64,000 nucleotides of DNA from Pseudisothecium myosuroides (GCA_951799445.1 OX637287.1:2666001-2730000); one strand, 5' to 3'. Positions 12,986 to 27,376 are shown, counted from the first letter of the stretch. Made by a program: numbers and translations. The notes: generated by a model from the letters alone, not told the origin.

Positions 12986-14636
12986 TATGTGTTTTAGATG
13001 ACGTGAATCAAATTTGGAGTCATTTGGTCACATGGATTGTAAGATTATAATGTTTTAGTGTTGAAAACGGATGCTGAAAATTTTCCTAGCAACACATTTG
13101 GAGGTGAAATTTGGTTTCTAGACCTACTCAAATGAAAAAACTTTAAACTATAAAGTGACTCATAATCAATATACAAACACATTGGTGAAAAAATTATCAT
13201 TCAATTGACTCACTGTGTGCGCAAAATGGCTTTGAAATGTAAAAATATAGCAAGAAAAGTTGCAAAAAACATATTTAAGGTCGAACCTCCTAAAATGCTT
13301 CTCAATCACTCATAACTTTTTGTAATAATATGAAAATTTAGCCACACAAACTAGACTAGTATGTGCAACTTCTCCAATTTTTTTTTTATTGATTTTAGAC
13401 ATTGTATGAAGAAGAAACAAGCCACCGAAGTTCATTGTAATTCAAACATGTCAGGGTTTTGAACTTCGAATTGCTCCTAAACATTCAAAACAACTTGGAT
13501 TGACATGAAAATTTTACCACAATAACTAGACTTCAAGGGAAACACAATCCATCAAATTTTTAATGAAAACAAACATTGTATGAAGGAGATACAAGCCCCC
13601 CAAGTTGCAGCCATCAAATGCAATTTGGTAAACTCAAATTGAACTTGAGAATTTTGATTGGCTTTCAAAAAATCAGTACATGTTGGATTGATCTGAAAAT
13701 TTTACTTCACACTAGAAGAGAGAGCACAAATTTCCCAACAAGTTTTATTGAATTTGGACATCAGATGCAAAAATTACAGCACTTTGAATTGGACTGTGAG
13801 GACACTTTTGGTGGCCTTGGGCAGAGAGGGGTTAAACATTCATGCAGTTAAATTTGAAGTTTACAAAAACACACAATAAGTGCAAAAAATATGTTTGACT
13901 ACAAAACACAGGAACTAAAGCCGCAACTAACCACTAAATTGCTCCCAATAAAATCAAAAGGTCCAAGCTGCACCTCTCTAGTCCATCTCGAGATCAGAAG
14001 AGCACAATCTTTAATTTCAAATTGTTGAAGCTCAAGTAGCAACAGTACAACAACGAGATGTTGCAATGCTGTTCGCACAATGCATACGTGGCTTCTACTC
14101 GGGATAAAAACGATAAGCTCAAGGTTTACCAATGTGTGGACCCACCTATTCAAGGTCTCTCAACCTATATGGGGTATATCATTTGAAGTACCTAAAAGAA
14201 CTGAATATGCTTCAATAACTGTAATCTGAAATATGGACCTTAAGGTCAGAAATTACTATGGCTTGTATCTGCAAGGCATATTTGCAGCCAGCCACTCGGA
14301 ATCATTAGGTTCTAAATGAACTACAAAATGTGATCACATCAGATCCAGAGGACTCACCTCGTCACATGTGACGATGTACACACCTCATGATCATGAAGTG
14401 CAGAAGTATCTCCATGACATTTACAATGAACTTCTACCGTTGCGCAAGAGTCGTACAAAATCCAGTTATCTCGGTATACTTTTTTGTTGAAGAGCCAGCT
14501 TCTCTTTTCGGGGAAGTAGGTGACTTCTTGAGATACGCCGAGCAATTCTCGCATCGGCGAGATTACTAAGCATATCAGAGTCGCACAGGCTATGCATTTT
14601 GGAGTCAAATGTAACTCAGAAATGCTGCACATGAGA
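12986..14636. other. Intergenic and 3' flank of the 5'-nucleotidase gene
   Basis: AT-rich DNA to about 13,900, then less AT-rich sequence that is probably the 3' untranslated part of the minus-strand nucleotidase gene. An open minus-strand frame at 14,354-14,689 overlaps the last exon in a different phase and is more likely untranslated leader or shadow than protein. Confidence 0.45.
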
Positions 14637-17600
14637 CTACCATCTTCTACCAGGCGTTGCTGACCCAGAGGACTCCACAAGTCTCTCAAAACTCCCAGGA
14701 CTATTTCTGTCGCTCATAGCCGATGCCTTGTCTTTAGAAGCTTCAAATTCATGTGATTCAGCTTCACAGTCATGTGCTAATGTCTGTCAAGCACGACAAA
14801 CATTAGACTGAGCTTTAGAAATATTGGCAAATTTTAGAAGTTAGCTATCCTGAAATAATGCCTACATATAGATCATATTAATGAGAAACGGGGTAGAGAT
14901 CACATGGACCTTTAAGGTCCACCGTATCTTTATCATAGACCAATAACACGTAGAAGCTCGTACGCATAAGAAAATAAAACTTCAGCTGCAGATGTCTATA
15001 ATAGCAGCTGACACGAGCCCTGTTCAATCGGTTACCTCAAAATCATATTTCAAAATACACATGCACAAAGACGTGTTGCCCCTCAACACAGCCCTTTTGC
15101 ACAACAGCTTCGCACACTGCGTTCGCTACTCAGCAAGATATGAAGCTCATTTAGCTCCTCGTCTCACTTTCCAGCACTTAAGTGTACATATCTGACATAA
15201 CATCCTGAACTCCAAAGCCAGTGCTAGTACTTCAGCCAATGTGTTTCAAAACAGCTACAGATTTTGATTCACGTTTTATATTGGTAGAGAAATTTATCAA
15301 TACCTGAGACTGTGACCGAAAATACATAAATGGAGAGTATCGCAAAAAGTTGGAAACACGGGATGTATAAATATCTGCATACCTGTGGAAGACCAACTCC
15401 TGTTAGAAATTACACCACTCATCATAAAGAATATGGTGAGACTTACAATCTAATATCACTGGAGGATATAAGCAACCCGTATTCAACAAAAGTTTCTCAA
15501 GGGGATGTAAACAATGCTTGAGTGAAAACTCCGACAGAAGCATGTGACATATGGTCAGATCCAAACCTATGGAATCCTAATTTCTCAATTCAAATTTAAA
15601 GTATAATTTCTAGTATTACTGATATCTGAGGAACAGTGACTTCGAAAAAAGGCAGCAGTCAATGAACAAAGAGACGCAGGATCGAAGTTAGCGAAATTCT
15701 AATTCACGACAAAACGTCTAATTGCACTCGTCATAACGCTTACTTCTCGATTTGTCGAGTAAGATGACTTTTGTCCCAAAGTCCTGCTCGAGACAAATAA
15801 CCCCACCTGCAAAACCAAAGCCAGTGTACATACTTTAATTTTCAAATCTACAAACTTTACAAAAAAAATTCATTGCTAAAGCGTATGTGCAGTAACTGAC
15901 ACTGATACTATCCAAGTTATAAGATTCAAAGCTCCATTTCCCTACTAAATTTACTTAACTGATCAGATCCATGCTTTTGACCAGATAATTTATCCAGATT
16001 GAATGTAAGAGCTAGCGCGTTATAACCCTCTAGGCCCTTGTGCACATTTCAGTGGGAAGAAGATGAATTGGAGTCACTTATGCGTCTATAGAATAGAGTA
16101 TACCTTTGATTAAAGTACTCCCCGTCTGCGTCTAACATAGGAGCAATTCTCTGATCCAGCCTGCTCATTAAAACAAGCAACTTCTGCATGTTCTCGGCAA
16201 GTTCTCGCTCGTCCATGTTCGTTGTTTTATCGGTCTGCAGGCACAAGTGACTTCTTCAGACATTATTTTTTCAACATGATGAGTAGACTGCAGTAAAAGA
16301 TACTTCCAGAGGACTAGAATAGAACAATGCATAGCTCCCCATATTGATGTAACCGGAAGTGATGAAAGCAAAATAACGTAGGTAGAAAGACTGAGGATAT
16401 GAATAAATCCAAATACGCAAGACAGGGTAATAGTAATAAGATACGTGTTCAAAGTGAACTAGACCAAAATCAGTGGACTTCAAAGAACTCTCGAGCGGCT
16501 CTTCAAATAATGACACGATCAGCAAGGACGAAAACAAACCTGGGCTGGTCTTCCAGCAGTACGACGTTGCAATGCAAGCCGGAGCTGATTAAAGACATCC
16601 CCAACAGCCTCCTTCTGATTCATCAGCTCTATCAACTTGGTTCTATGGTCCCTTCCATATGCTAAAGCCTTCACCTGCGAGAACCAAACAGTGGATGACT
16701 GAAAATTATGGATACATAACATAGCGACTTATACACTTCATTCATTATGCTAAAGACTTCCCTGTTTCGTAAGGTGCTACCCTTAGAAGTCTACATGAAT
16801 AACTTGGCCTAATAGAGAAGCTTCCTGATATAAGATTTAAGGCGAATCAAATGCCTTTATACCGCAATCAACTGAGCTCCAAACCTCACTGAGTAGCAGG
16901 ACATGAACGAAAATGTCAGTGCAGATACTTTCTCGTCTGACAGTCCAAGACAGGTATTTACCTCTTTCTCTAGCTCGCGACAAATCAGGGCTGTCCTCCA
17001 TCTTAAATGCACCTTAGACATGCTCACATCTGTGTAGATATGATCACCAACATAAAGTGTCTCATCACCATGAAAGCCCAGTGCTTTCTCCACCATGACA
17101 GCGCTGCCACCACAGTAAAGTTTACCTGGAAAGTAACAGAAACTAGCTCAATTAAAGATGAGAGCACAATAAAGTAGGCAAGCACGAATGCTTCGATTAC
17201 GAGGTAAGGAAAACAAAAACTCACGAAATAATAAGCAGCAAGATCCTTTTGAAAATTATACAGAGATAATTTTGCAAACCAAAAATATGTGACTCAATTA
17301 GCATCCCACTCTGACTCCACTAGCCCCACAAAAATTTCCTCGAAAACAGCTAGAGATTGCCCGTACCTGATGTGGCCTTAAAGCAAGGACGCATTAGACC
17401 ATCGTCCGTCACTATTTCATAAAGAGGATTGGATTTTTGAAAGAAATCAGGTTTCCTCGCAGAAACAATAACCTGCAACATGTGTGCCTCACCGAATTAA
17501 ATCGATGAAGCTATTGGCTGGAGGATGGCTCCATAAAAATGAATGTGCGAGAAGGTAGAGTTGGGATATAAGAACAATGAAGTAACTCTACCAGAAATGA

Positions 17601-20600
17601 TTTAAGCATTGGCCATAGCAAAATATCTCAACAGTAAACAACTTTCATCTAGGGCATTGCTTGGCAGCGCTTGAGAGCTCAGAATGTAAGTAAAACCAGA
17701 TGTCAATGATTCTTCGATGAAAAAAAATTTCAATAACCCGCAATGACGAATTTGAGCTAGATAAACGTACCATGTCAAAAAGAGACCGCCAGCTCATGCC
17801 ATCGGGGAGATAGTTGTCAAAAGCGTATTGCATCATCTTGTTGGTATAGAGATAGTCCGAATTTGTGATGAGCAATAGTCTCTTACCAGCCTGAAAAAGC
17901 ACATATTTCACAGAAACGTGAAACCAACATCTTCAACGATTCATGCAACTGACGTGGTTCAAATCTAACGGAAATGCTCTCAAAGCAAGATGGAGCTCGA
18001 ACCTCCTTCTGATCTAAGAGAGCCAATGGCAGCTCAGGGTCGGGCTCAATAAATAACTCTGGGTTGTTGATAATCTCTGCCTGCAGCAATAGAAACAAGA
18101 GTGTTACTAAAACAAACTTCCCTCGTCAAAAAAAGGACCTCTAAATCCCCGAGTCACCACGAAAATTCCTTGCAGAGCCACATCTACCGGCACGTCTATG
18201 TCCCTGACAGCTTGAAGAGTGGTAACTATAGACCGCACAAATTAAACCTTTCATCAAGTATTACAGAGAAAACACATAAGGCCATCATCACAGAGTTCAA
18301 TCATACTTTCAATTGACCTTCGACATGAGCCTTGAAAAGCGACTTTGACACCACCTGCAGAAAGGGACAAAATTAGTAAAACTGCTGAGGGATTCGTATC
18401 TGCGAACGAGTTTTACAAATGCTAAGATGAAAAGACCCAAAACCGTCACTGTACCCATTCCTGACAAGTAGACTTCCATTGAAAGTGTCGCCCAAAATGC
18501 CATTAAAACATTCCATTACTTAATTGAGATTGGTGGCTGTTGATTCTTTAGATTTCGGTTTTATGACCAAGCTATGTGCTGATTTCAAAGAACTAGGGAG
18601 CTTCCGCTTTGAAAATTCTTAGTATTTACATGTCTTATCCAAAAATTCTATGTTTCTTTTAATTCATGATCTTCAATTGCTAATACCACAAAAAAGTTTT
18701 TTTTCTAGAAAAAGGTGCCTCCAACTATGCTGCATTGCTTAATTTGACGGTTTTGGGTGTTTTCACCTTATGCCAAATATGTGCAGGATTGGATATCACA
18801 TATGGTTTACAAGGCTTAATTGCGACGCACTGGATGACATGTCAGACTACGATAATTCCAGCAGAAGTGCAGTGTGTAAAGGTACCGCATACAAGCCTTT
18901 GTAATCCAATGGGCCAATCTCAGGAGGTAAAGAGCCCTCATCAAGTCTCTCCACCATCTGCAATCATCACACAGAGCTGTTACGACTTAAAATCATACAT
19001 TACCCGTGAGATACCAGAATTGACTTTGATAAATGAGCAGAACCATGAAAGAGGACTTTGCACAAGATATGTAGATACTAGCAAGGATAGATATTTGAAG
19101 ACTATTATCAAGCATCCAGGGGTAGAATTTTAACATTATTAAAGAGGAAGGTGGCCTGCCAGGAGAGAGATGAGGAAGTAAAGAAGGACCACATAGGTGA
19201 AAGAGAAAGAGATGCTCCAAGGAATCCTACGGCAGGCAGAGGGGTCACTTGCATCCAAGAGTGGCTCCTGTATACCTATATATTCCTAGTCAACACTTTG
19301 TCAATTACTAGTGTAGCACGTAGGGTTCGTAAGTGCCTTATTGCCTGACATTGAATCTCAACCTCACTAAGAGATAATTGTAATGCAAAAAACAAGTGAT
19401 AAAGCGTTCACCTGCATGAACATTACTGATTCGGATATGGAGAATAAAGTATTCAGAAATTCCCAACGACCCTCAATTCGCAAATCCACTAGTTCACGAC
19501 CATAGAGTTCGCTGCAACCATTTGAAGATCCCGTGCTTAGTTAGACTGAATCGTTCAAATATAAATATTTGCAAAGACTCTGGGTCCCCCAAATCCTCTC
19601 ATCTTCATTGTGAACTGCTGCAGCACCCAAAAAGAACCCTGCAGCCGAAATTCGCAATCTCTTTTAACCTGTGTTATTCTCTAAACTAGCTCGTCAATTG
19701 CAGTCCACATTCTTGTCATTAGCACATAATTAACTCATGGATTGAAGCTTCTGATGTGCAGATGTCTCAACGTTGACTAAATCGTTCATGAATGATACCA
19801 AACAACCATAAGACAAACACCTGATTTCTCGATTTGACAGCATCTTGGTCCCATGCATAGCTCGCTTTATGTAGCCAAAGCGATCAGCCTTCACTAGATT
19901 TCCCATTTGCTTATCGAGCACCAATCCTCGAATGACCTGCGACAAGATCCGAATGTCATTGTGTCATTGAGTCACTGTGTCTACAAGACATACACTGACT
20001 GGTTGGAACACACGATACTTACTCTACAAGAAGAAATTCATAATACGACCAGGAGCAAACCTAGCCTTCCGTAGCCTTGCACACAATGAAGATTAAGAAA
20101 ACCCCGTAAAATAAGCTGCGTTAAGAACATAAAGTCGTTCCACCAACAGATGCCGGTAAGACGCATTCTAGGGGTATGGAACGCATGCCCACCATCTAAT
20201 CCCATTACATACCAGTTCTGGGTCGAACTTGAGGCCATCAACGGGGTAGCCCATCGAACGAAGGTTGTTCATTCCATACTCATAAGCCCTCCCTTCCCAA
20301 GCCTGTAGGTTGGTCATTCATTCTTCAGGTATAAATACACACCACAAACAGACGAGAGAGGGGAGCCAAATAAGAATATAATGAAATGTTGTAACCAGAT
20401 ATAATGGAGCTCCACAACAGGAGTTACTTACATGGACATTATAGTGAATGAGAGTGTAATCCATATCGTAACCAATAGTAGTGATAGAACGTAAGCTTAG
20501 TGTGCGGCTGCAGAATATACCCCTAGAAGCAACACCATGAGGAAAGCGTCTCTGCAGTATCACATACAACATTCCCAAACGTGATTATCCAAAGATTCGA

Positions 20601-22141
20601 ACAACTCTTGCACTACAAGGTGAAGACATGAAGGTGGACCTACAAAATCGCCGTAATTTACTATACCAAGAATCGCTTAGAACTCCAACACAACTAGATA
20701 CTGAGACATCTTTCAAACAGTCAGAGGCGCCATTAATACTCTGCTCTAGAATAATTACCGGAATCTTTAAATCATCAAGCAAAGCCTCCGCTTCCTTAGC
20801 TTCTGCTTTTGCAATTTCCTCTAGAGATTCATCCAATGATGCAGCAACTTCGTGTAAGTGAGAATCGCCGTACTCAAAAGCTTCAGGCCTTACGTTCATG
20901 TCCCCTTTCGTGCTCTCCCCCAAATAGTCAATGTCAAACTTGCTGTCCTTGGAGCTCTCGATCACGCGGAACATATCAGCAGCAGGAATCACTTGATCCC
21001 CTTCATTTTCTGGCAGCATAGTATTCCATTTATTCCAGGCAGCCAAATCATCTCCGTGAGAGGGTCCATTTCCTGTAATTATACAGGCCCTCTAAGTTAT
21101 AAAATAAAAATATATTCTTGGAAGAAATTTCAGTGGCTTTTGAAATAGATCACATTTCCATCCATTATTACCAAAGATGATATTTGTTTAAAGTGCACTT
21201 TTTTATACTCTCCAAAATTTCCACAAATCTAGCAACAGGAAAAATAAGTTTGGAGAATGTTCATCCACAATTATGCACCAAGGCACTGCAATCGCCACAC
21301 AACTTCGAAATTCCAAACCCTAATGCAGGTAGACACCTCCCGAAGCCGGAGTGAAGGATACCAATTGATAACCAAATCAGTGTTTTCCGGCAGATGAATG
21401 CAGTTCTTACAAGAATAAGCCAGCAAGAGATTTCATCAAGGCTTTCTCAAGGTTGCTCTAACGACAGCGGAGGTGGCACAAAAAAAAATATAGATGTGTA
21501 TATTTAACAGATTGTAACACAAGTTATATCCAGAGAATTGCTTTACCGAAGAATGAAGAGTCAGGAGATTCGCGATCGGGGCCCTTGCTGCCGTCCCCAT
21601 AAACTCCGCTGACACTAACCATGCCTTGGCAACTTCTTCCAACCGGATATCCACGTCGAGCACTAAGCATGAAGTGGCGGAAACCCTGACCACGACCAAC
21701 GCCAAAACCATTCGACACCGGCGAAGAATTCTCTATGCCGCGGGCTTGGGCCCGTGTAGTAAACGATGTCGGCAAAACTGAGGACTGCGTAATGAGCGAC
21801 TGTGCTTCATTCGCTTTCCCCCGCGTGAAACAGGGCCCGGGCCCCTTGTACAGAAACCGAGCCATGGCTGAGCTTGCCAAACGCTCCATCCGCGTCTTGG
21901 ATAGCTGTACACCTTTCAATTGTAAGTTATGCAAGGCATGATTAGCTTGTAATCCTCTCGTGCAGCGCATCTCTCGTGCAAATCTCCCAATGCAAAATCG
22001 CGTCGCTGTCCTACTAAGCTCGAATTGACTGGTCGCATTCCCAGTCTTGAGCAACGACGTCCAAAACCGGTCCCTCACAATTGTGATGAGAACCGGCGCA
22101 TGAAAATGCATCGAATGAGCATAGCGGTTCCCCTCCTCCAA
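14637..22141 (-). CDS. HAD-superfamily 5'-nucleotidase, NT5C2-like
   Basis: Hydrolyses nucleoside 5'-monophosphates; the family (5_nucleotid, HAD-IG) prefers IMP/GMP. Exons, high to low: 22141-21547, 21072-20759, 20551-20432, 20302-20213, 19936-19821, 19511-19412, 18957-18886, 18354-18307, 18080-18003, 17890-17771, 17472-17367, 17125-16962, 16674-16540, 16234-16104, 15806-15744, 15382-15304, 14783-14637. All phases fit; product 825 residues. HAD motif I is DMDYT (Asp332, Asp334), motif [10 protein letters not shown] (Ser522), motif [11 protein letters not shown] (Asp614, Asp619), so the catalytic set is intact. The long N-terminus is basic and Ser-rich and may be an organelle transit peptide; start Met is uncertain (later Met at 11 and 93). 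The C-terminus runs about 45 residues beyond the conserved LAHD block and ends ATPGRRW. An MITE sits in the intron at 18,355-18,885. Confidence 0.92.
18426..18767. mobile_element. TAA-target MITE (PIF/Harbinger-like) in a nucleotidase intron
   Basis: Ends GATGAAAAGACCCAAAAC and, in complement, GGTGAAAACACCCAAAAC form an inverted repeat of more than 20 bp, flanked by TAA and TTA. The interior aligns with 24,427-24,771 (inverted) and 38,887-39,241. The three-base TWA target is typical of PIF/Harbinger. It is 342 bp with no coding capacity and lies wholly inside an intron, 68 bp from the nearest exon. Confidence 0.7.
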
Positions 22142-23280
22142 ACTCCCCTCGAGCTTCCTACGCCGATTGCACTACCACTTCCCAAAATGAACACCCTCCC
22201 TCACGCCCCGATCCTCCCAAACCATGCCTACCGTACCTACCCTGCCATGCAGAAGATTCTCACAAAATCCTCTTCCTAAATCCTCTTCCTAAATCTCCAA
22301 CGCTCCTGAAATTCAACCAAAAAAATAACAACTCAAAAACCATTGCAAACCTCCACAACAACATCAACAACAACAACAAAAAAAACTCTTGAAAATTAAA
22401 GTCACTCCAATCGCATCCCTAAACTGGCGTCCCTGCACATCCGGAAAGAAACGCCGCAAACTTCGAAAATAGAATAGCGTCGGCTCATCAGGGGAGGGGG
22501 AAACAGCCAGGACACCTCAATCGCACCCAGCACTGCAGGGAATGAAGGTGAAATTCTCCGTAGTTAACGCAGACAGGGATGGAACTACGAATGCAAGCGA
22601 GCGAGCTTCTGCGAGGAAGTTACCGAGCCCAGCAGCAAGTGACTTGATCGGTGCAGGGAGCGGGCTTTCGCGAGCTTCCGGTGGGATGAGTGTGTGGCCG
22701 AGACAACCAACTGACGGAGGCACGCGCGGCGGCGGGATGCTGCTGCCTCAGTCAGAGCGGCTTTAGCAGCGTGGAAATAGCATCTTCTCGGGCCAGCGAA
22801 GCTATTGGCGATGGTGATGAGTGGCTTCGCGGATTTCGGAGATTCGATTTGCTCTTGGTCAGTCCTTGAGTCTGCGACAAACACAGAAAACACGCGCGCA
22901 AACACACAAACAAACACGCAGAGAGAGAAACCAAGAGGGAGGGAAAGGCAGGAGGAGGACGGGTCCCATCTGGTGCAAAAATTCCCAAATTTTTCATCTT
23001 GGTGGGTAAATGTAAAAGTGTGCCTGTACTAACTTACAGTATTTGTATAGCTTATGTGAAGGTCAGATTCGGCATAAATTAAGTCATTTTTGAAAAAAAA
23101 ATCTTTGCATGTCATCTCATGAATGGAGTGAGGTGACGCGGACCCTTCAGAATCAGATGTGGAAATTCAATTTTGGCACTTCAGTGCGGACTCAGACCTT
23201 TACATATGGGAACCAAGGAATGGTTCTCTCCATGTTAGGAAGGTATTATGCTTTATTAGATGCCTGGAAGGGACTTATTA
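22142..23280. promoter_or_regulatory. Probable promoter and leader of the 5'-nucleotidase gene
   Basis: More GC-rich than its surroundings, with a purine/CA-rich patch (about 22,880-22,960) of the kind seen in plant leaders. Open frames here on both strands overlap each other and lack family motifs. No divergent gene can be supported on the plus strand, and individual promoter sites cannot be named. Confidence 0.4.
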
Positions 23281-24290
23281 GGAAAACCCTAAAGGATCAA
23301 GCTACGTTTTTGGCAACATAGCAATTTTGGGCAGCTCACTACGATTGGAACATTATTTTTTTTCCTTTGAAAATTTCACAAAACATGAGCCCAAGGAGTA
23401 GCTTTAAGGTGCAACAATTTTCATACCTTTTGACTACATGGTTACAAAGTTATTGCACGATATCATCACAAAGTTTAGAACTTGTGGTTTGTCAACAGTT
23501 ATCTTGTGGTTATTGTTGTTTCATGGGTTCACACGTTAATATACAATTGATCACATCATTGCGATGCATTTATCGCATCGATATGATGCATTACTTTCAG
23601 TTGCAAGTAATGCATGGCAATGATGCGAAAAACTATATATTAACGTGCAAAACCATGAAACCATGATAATTACAGGATATCTATTGGCAAACCGCAAGTT
23701 CTAAACTTTGTGATGATGTAATTTTCATTGCTTGGCGGGCAACTCGGGCAACTCAAAAAACTTCTTTAAAAATAATTTTTTTAAGAAATAAAAATTTGAG
23801 ATTGGTTTTCTAAATTTATATATACGTGGGAAGATTTCAATCTTCTATTTTGATTAATGAGATGAAAGCTATGAGGAGTTTTAGTTTGAGGGTAGGTACA
23901 GAGTCTCTGAAAACCATACCTACCCGCAAACTAAAACCCCTCTTAAACTTTCATTTCACTGCTCAAAATGGAATGATTCAAATCTTTCCATGTAAATATA
24001 AATCTAAAAAACCTATCTCAAATTTTTAATTTCTTTTAAAGTAACTTTTAAAGAAGTTTTTTGAGCTACCCAAGCTACCCAAAGATCAATGAAAATTACA
24101 TATTATGCAATAATTTTTTTAACTATATAATAAAAAAATTATGAAAAGTGTTGAGCCTTAAAGCTACTCCTTGGGCACATGTGTGAATTTTCAAAGAAAT
24201 ATAATAAAAATTTCATTTGTAGTGAGCGGCCAAAAATTGCTATGTTGCCAAAAAACACAGCTTGATCTTTTAGGGGATAATTTTAGGATT
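23281..24290. repeat. Nested palindromic element
   Basis: The outer arms begin 'aaaggatcaagctacg' at about 23,295 and close at about 24,260-24,290 with its complement. Matching arm blocks include 'gagcccaaggagtagc' (left) and 'gctactccttgggc' (right), and 'gggcaactcaaaaaac' with its right-hand partner. Inside the left arm is a smaller palindrome (about 23,470-23,725, 'cacaaagtttagaactt'), and inside that a third inverted repeat around 'gtttcatgggttcacacgtt' and its complement near 23,635. Layered hairpins suggest successive insertions of foldback elements. Confidence 0.65.
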
Positions 24291-24426
24291 AAAGTTGGTT
24301 GAAGAGCCATATAAGATAATTTTGTTCACTGTAGGGATCCTCTTTCAAAAGGGACCCTTACCTCATTGACAAACAATATTATGTAATAAGGTAATTTTAT
24401 ATTTTTTGATTTCTAATATTTTGTAA

Positions 24427-24771
24427 GGTGATATCCCCCCTCTTAGAAGTCAAAATAAGCAATTTAGCATAGCTAAAAGCTCTTTTTTCAAAAAAAAATA
24501 TTTTTGTCGTAATAGCTATTGAAAATCATGATTTTTTTTTAAATTAAAATTTTTCAATAAGAAATGTATTTACTATAAACATTCAAAGTGGAAGCTCCCT
24601 AGAACCCTAAAATCGTCACATAGTTTGGTCATAAAATTGAAATCTAGATAATTATCAATCAACCAATTGTAATTAAGTTTAGGAACAATTTTGTTGTACT
24701 TTGGGGGACACTTTCAATAGAAGTCTACTTGCTAGGAATAGATATACAAACGGCTTTGGGTGTTTTCACTT
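24427..24771. mobile_element. TAA-target MITE, inverted copy
   Basis: The left end TAAGGTGATATCCCCC and right end ctttgggtgttttcactt-TAA match the termini of 18,426-18,767. Internal blocks such as 'caaagtggaagctccct' are the reverse complement of 'agggagcttccgctttg' in that copy. 345 bp, non-coding. Confidence 0.6.
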
Positions 24772-27376
24772 TAAAGTACAATATTAGTGAGGGAAAATTT
24801 TGAGTCACCTATAAATGATTAGTATTACGATAACTATAAAACTTCATTCATGTGAAAATTGATTCAATACAAAATATTCCAAAGTCATTGTGACCCACGT
24901 GTTGAGCCCTCGGTTGAGCCTATATAATCATTGAGTAGTCACAGTTAATCAATTTCAATCACTATGACCCATGTGTTTCCTACTCAATCATTGTGCCTTA
25001 TGTTGTTGCTTTTGAAAATTTATAACAAATTCTCCAAATAATAAAATATGCATACTAATTTCTACTTGCAACATCTTTCACTACATTTGCTAATCCAATA
25101 GAACAAAAAATTTATAATGTAGCTACGTTAAAGACATTGAAATGCTTATATTGGCAATTTGAGGTGCCACTACTTTACATAGCGTTCGTGCATATGGAAG
25201 TAGATGGGCCCTTTATAGTGTGATTGTTTAAGAATTATTTGTTATACAGTGGCCTAAAGTTCATGGGTGAGTTTCAATTTAAGATTTCCTATGATGCAAA
25301 GAGACTCAATTTATAGTCCTTATTCTAAAGTTCAATAATGTTGTGCTATTGATGCAAGATTTTTGATTCCAAACATAAATTCAAATTTTCAAATATGATC
25401 ATCCATGGTAAATAATAAATTTTATGGTCAAAGTTGGGCCTATAAAATGTCCCCGGTCAAGAATTCATTATACCTACCAATAAGACAAATGAAGGTGGGA
25501 TTTCTTTTACCTTGTCATGCCATTGCATCAATAAGCACATTAGAGCAAGACAACTTTGAGCGTAAAATTCCTTCTTCACATATTCTATTGGGATCATTGT
25601 GTTAGGACAAAAGAGGGTGAGGTTTCTTGATGCCCTTATACACACATTGAAATGACAATGTGAAAAAGGACAAATGATAAGAATATGTGAAAAAGGAATT
25701 TTATGGTCAAAGTTGAATTTTTGTTTCAATTTGCACAACCTTTCATTAATCTCTAAGTGACATAGTCATCATTCAATAGTTACTACTCAATTTTGGACAA
25801 CATGTTTATAGACATAAATTAAATAAAAGTCAACATTTTTTACATAATTGTAGAGTTATTTTAAAAGTCATCCCTTGATTTCACTATATATCTTCACTTT
25901 CACATCCTAGAAGTATGTGTATATGACAATTGAATGAAATTATTTATCCCCTCGTATTATAAATGCACCCTCAAAAATTTAAATCTTCAATGAAATCAAT
26001 CATTTGAATTATATTACAAGAAATTTGTAGGTTTAAAGATGGAAATCAATAGATGCCAAATTATAGCTTTTATTTTTTCTTTCCACTCGAAAGCTTTGTT
26101 TTTTGTGATCAAGCTAATTTTAGTAGTGTGTGCAATTTATTATTTATTTATTCTTCTATTTGTAGGCTTTAATCTATGATAAAAACTTTGAATCATTTAT
26201 ATTTGGATTGAAGAAATGAAAGTCTCATTTGGCATGCAATTACAACATCACATTACAAAAACAACATTCAATTAATTTTTTTAATTCAATTTTTTGTGAT
26301 CTCAAATAAAATAAAATAAAATAAAAATATAGGAAGTCAATTTTTTATTCAAGCATTTTGACCATTGGAATTGATGACCTTAAAAGTTCGAGTTATTAGA
26401 AATTTAATGTTACTCATCTATGTTTATGTCCTTCCACTCTATAATACAAAGACAAATATTACAGTTGCCTTAGTCTTATGAAATTATATTTTAATAGGGT
26501 GCAATTATCTTTTAGATTAAATAGTTTACATTCCTTTTTTATATTGAGCAATTAGATTACTAGTTATATATGAAAGGTAGAATATGATTAGATGTGTCTT
26601 TAAATCTCATAATTATATAGTTTTGTATCAAGGATTTATAACTATTCTTGAGCATAACCGATTCTCAAAAACCTTATCAAGGTTTCAGACCTACCCTTTT
26701 GTTTTGGGCACCATGGGGCTAAATTGCATCATGATAAAAGAAATCTATACTTCACACCAAATAAAAAAAGTCTTTTTTTTTGCCAAAATTGTTCCACTTA
26801 TTTGTTACATATGTATGATTGTGCCAATTTGGGATGAAAAATTGTATGACTCAAATTGAAAAGTGTTAGTTTCTTCAATCAAAATGATAGATGAATGTAG
26901 AAATTTAGTAGTTCAACAAATTTGCCATCTTGGTACAAAGCGAAAAAAAGAAGTGGAAAAAAGGGGATGATCCAAATTGTTGGAGAGCTGGATGTTGGCC
27001 GGGGTGAACCGCCCCCCTCACTTGTCCCTTTGGAAAAATGCTAAAATTTTTCATTTGCCATGCATGATAAAATTTTTAATTTTCAAATTTAATTTGGAAA
27101 CCAGAGACTCCAAACTATCTAGGAGAGGGATAGTTAATAAATTAATCAAGCACAAAATAGGGGGTCTTTTTTTTAACATGCACCCCCCTAGAATGACATG
27201 GGAGGGGGTTAGGTCACCCCGGCCTAGATGTTGTATTCTTCTTTTATTTTTATTTTTATTTTTAACATACGACCTTCAAGGACTGCAACTGGACTGACTG
27301 GACACAACATCCAAGGCAACCTGTCCCTGGATGTTGTATTCAACTTCCTGACTTCTGGAATCTTTTTTCACCAGAT
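24772..27376. other. AT-rich intergenic DNA
   Basis: About 2.6 kb with no supported gene. 'aattttatggtcaaagttg' occurs directly repeated near 25,418 and 25,697. The frame at 26,584-26,859 has no recognisable domain and is embedded in low-complexity AT sequence. Confidence 0.5.

Noticed and set aside
22542..22997. Overlapping frames on both strands upstream of the nucleotidase
   Set aside because: They overlap each other, show no domain and lie in a GC-richer, CA/purine-rich leader. More likely untranslated.
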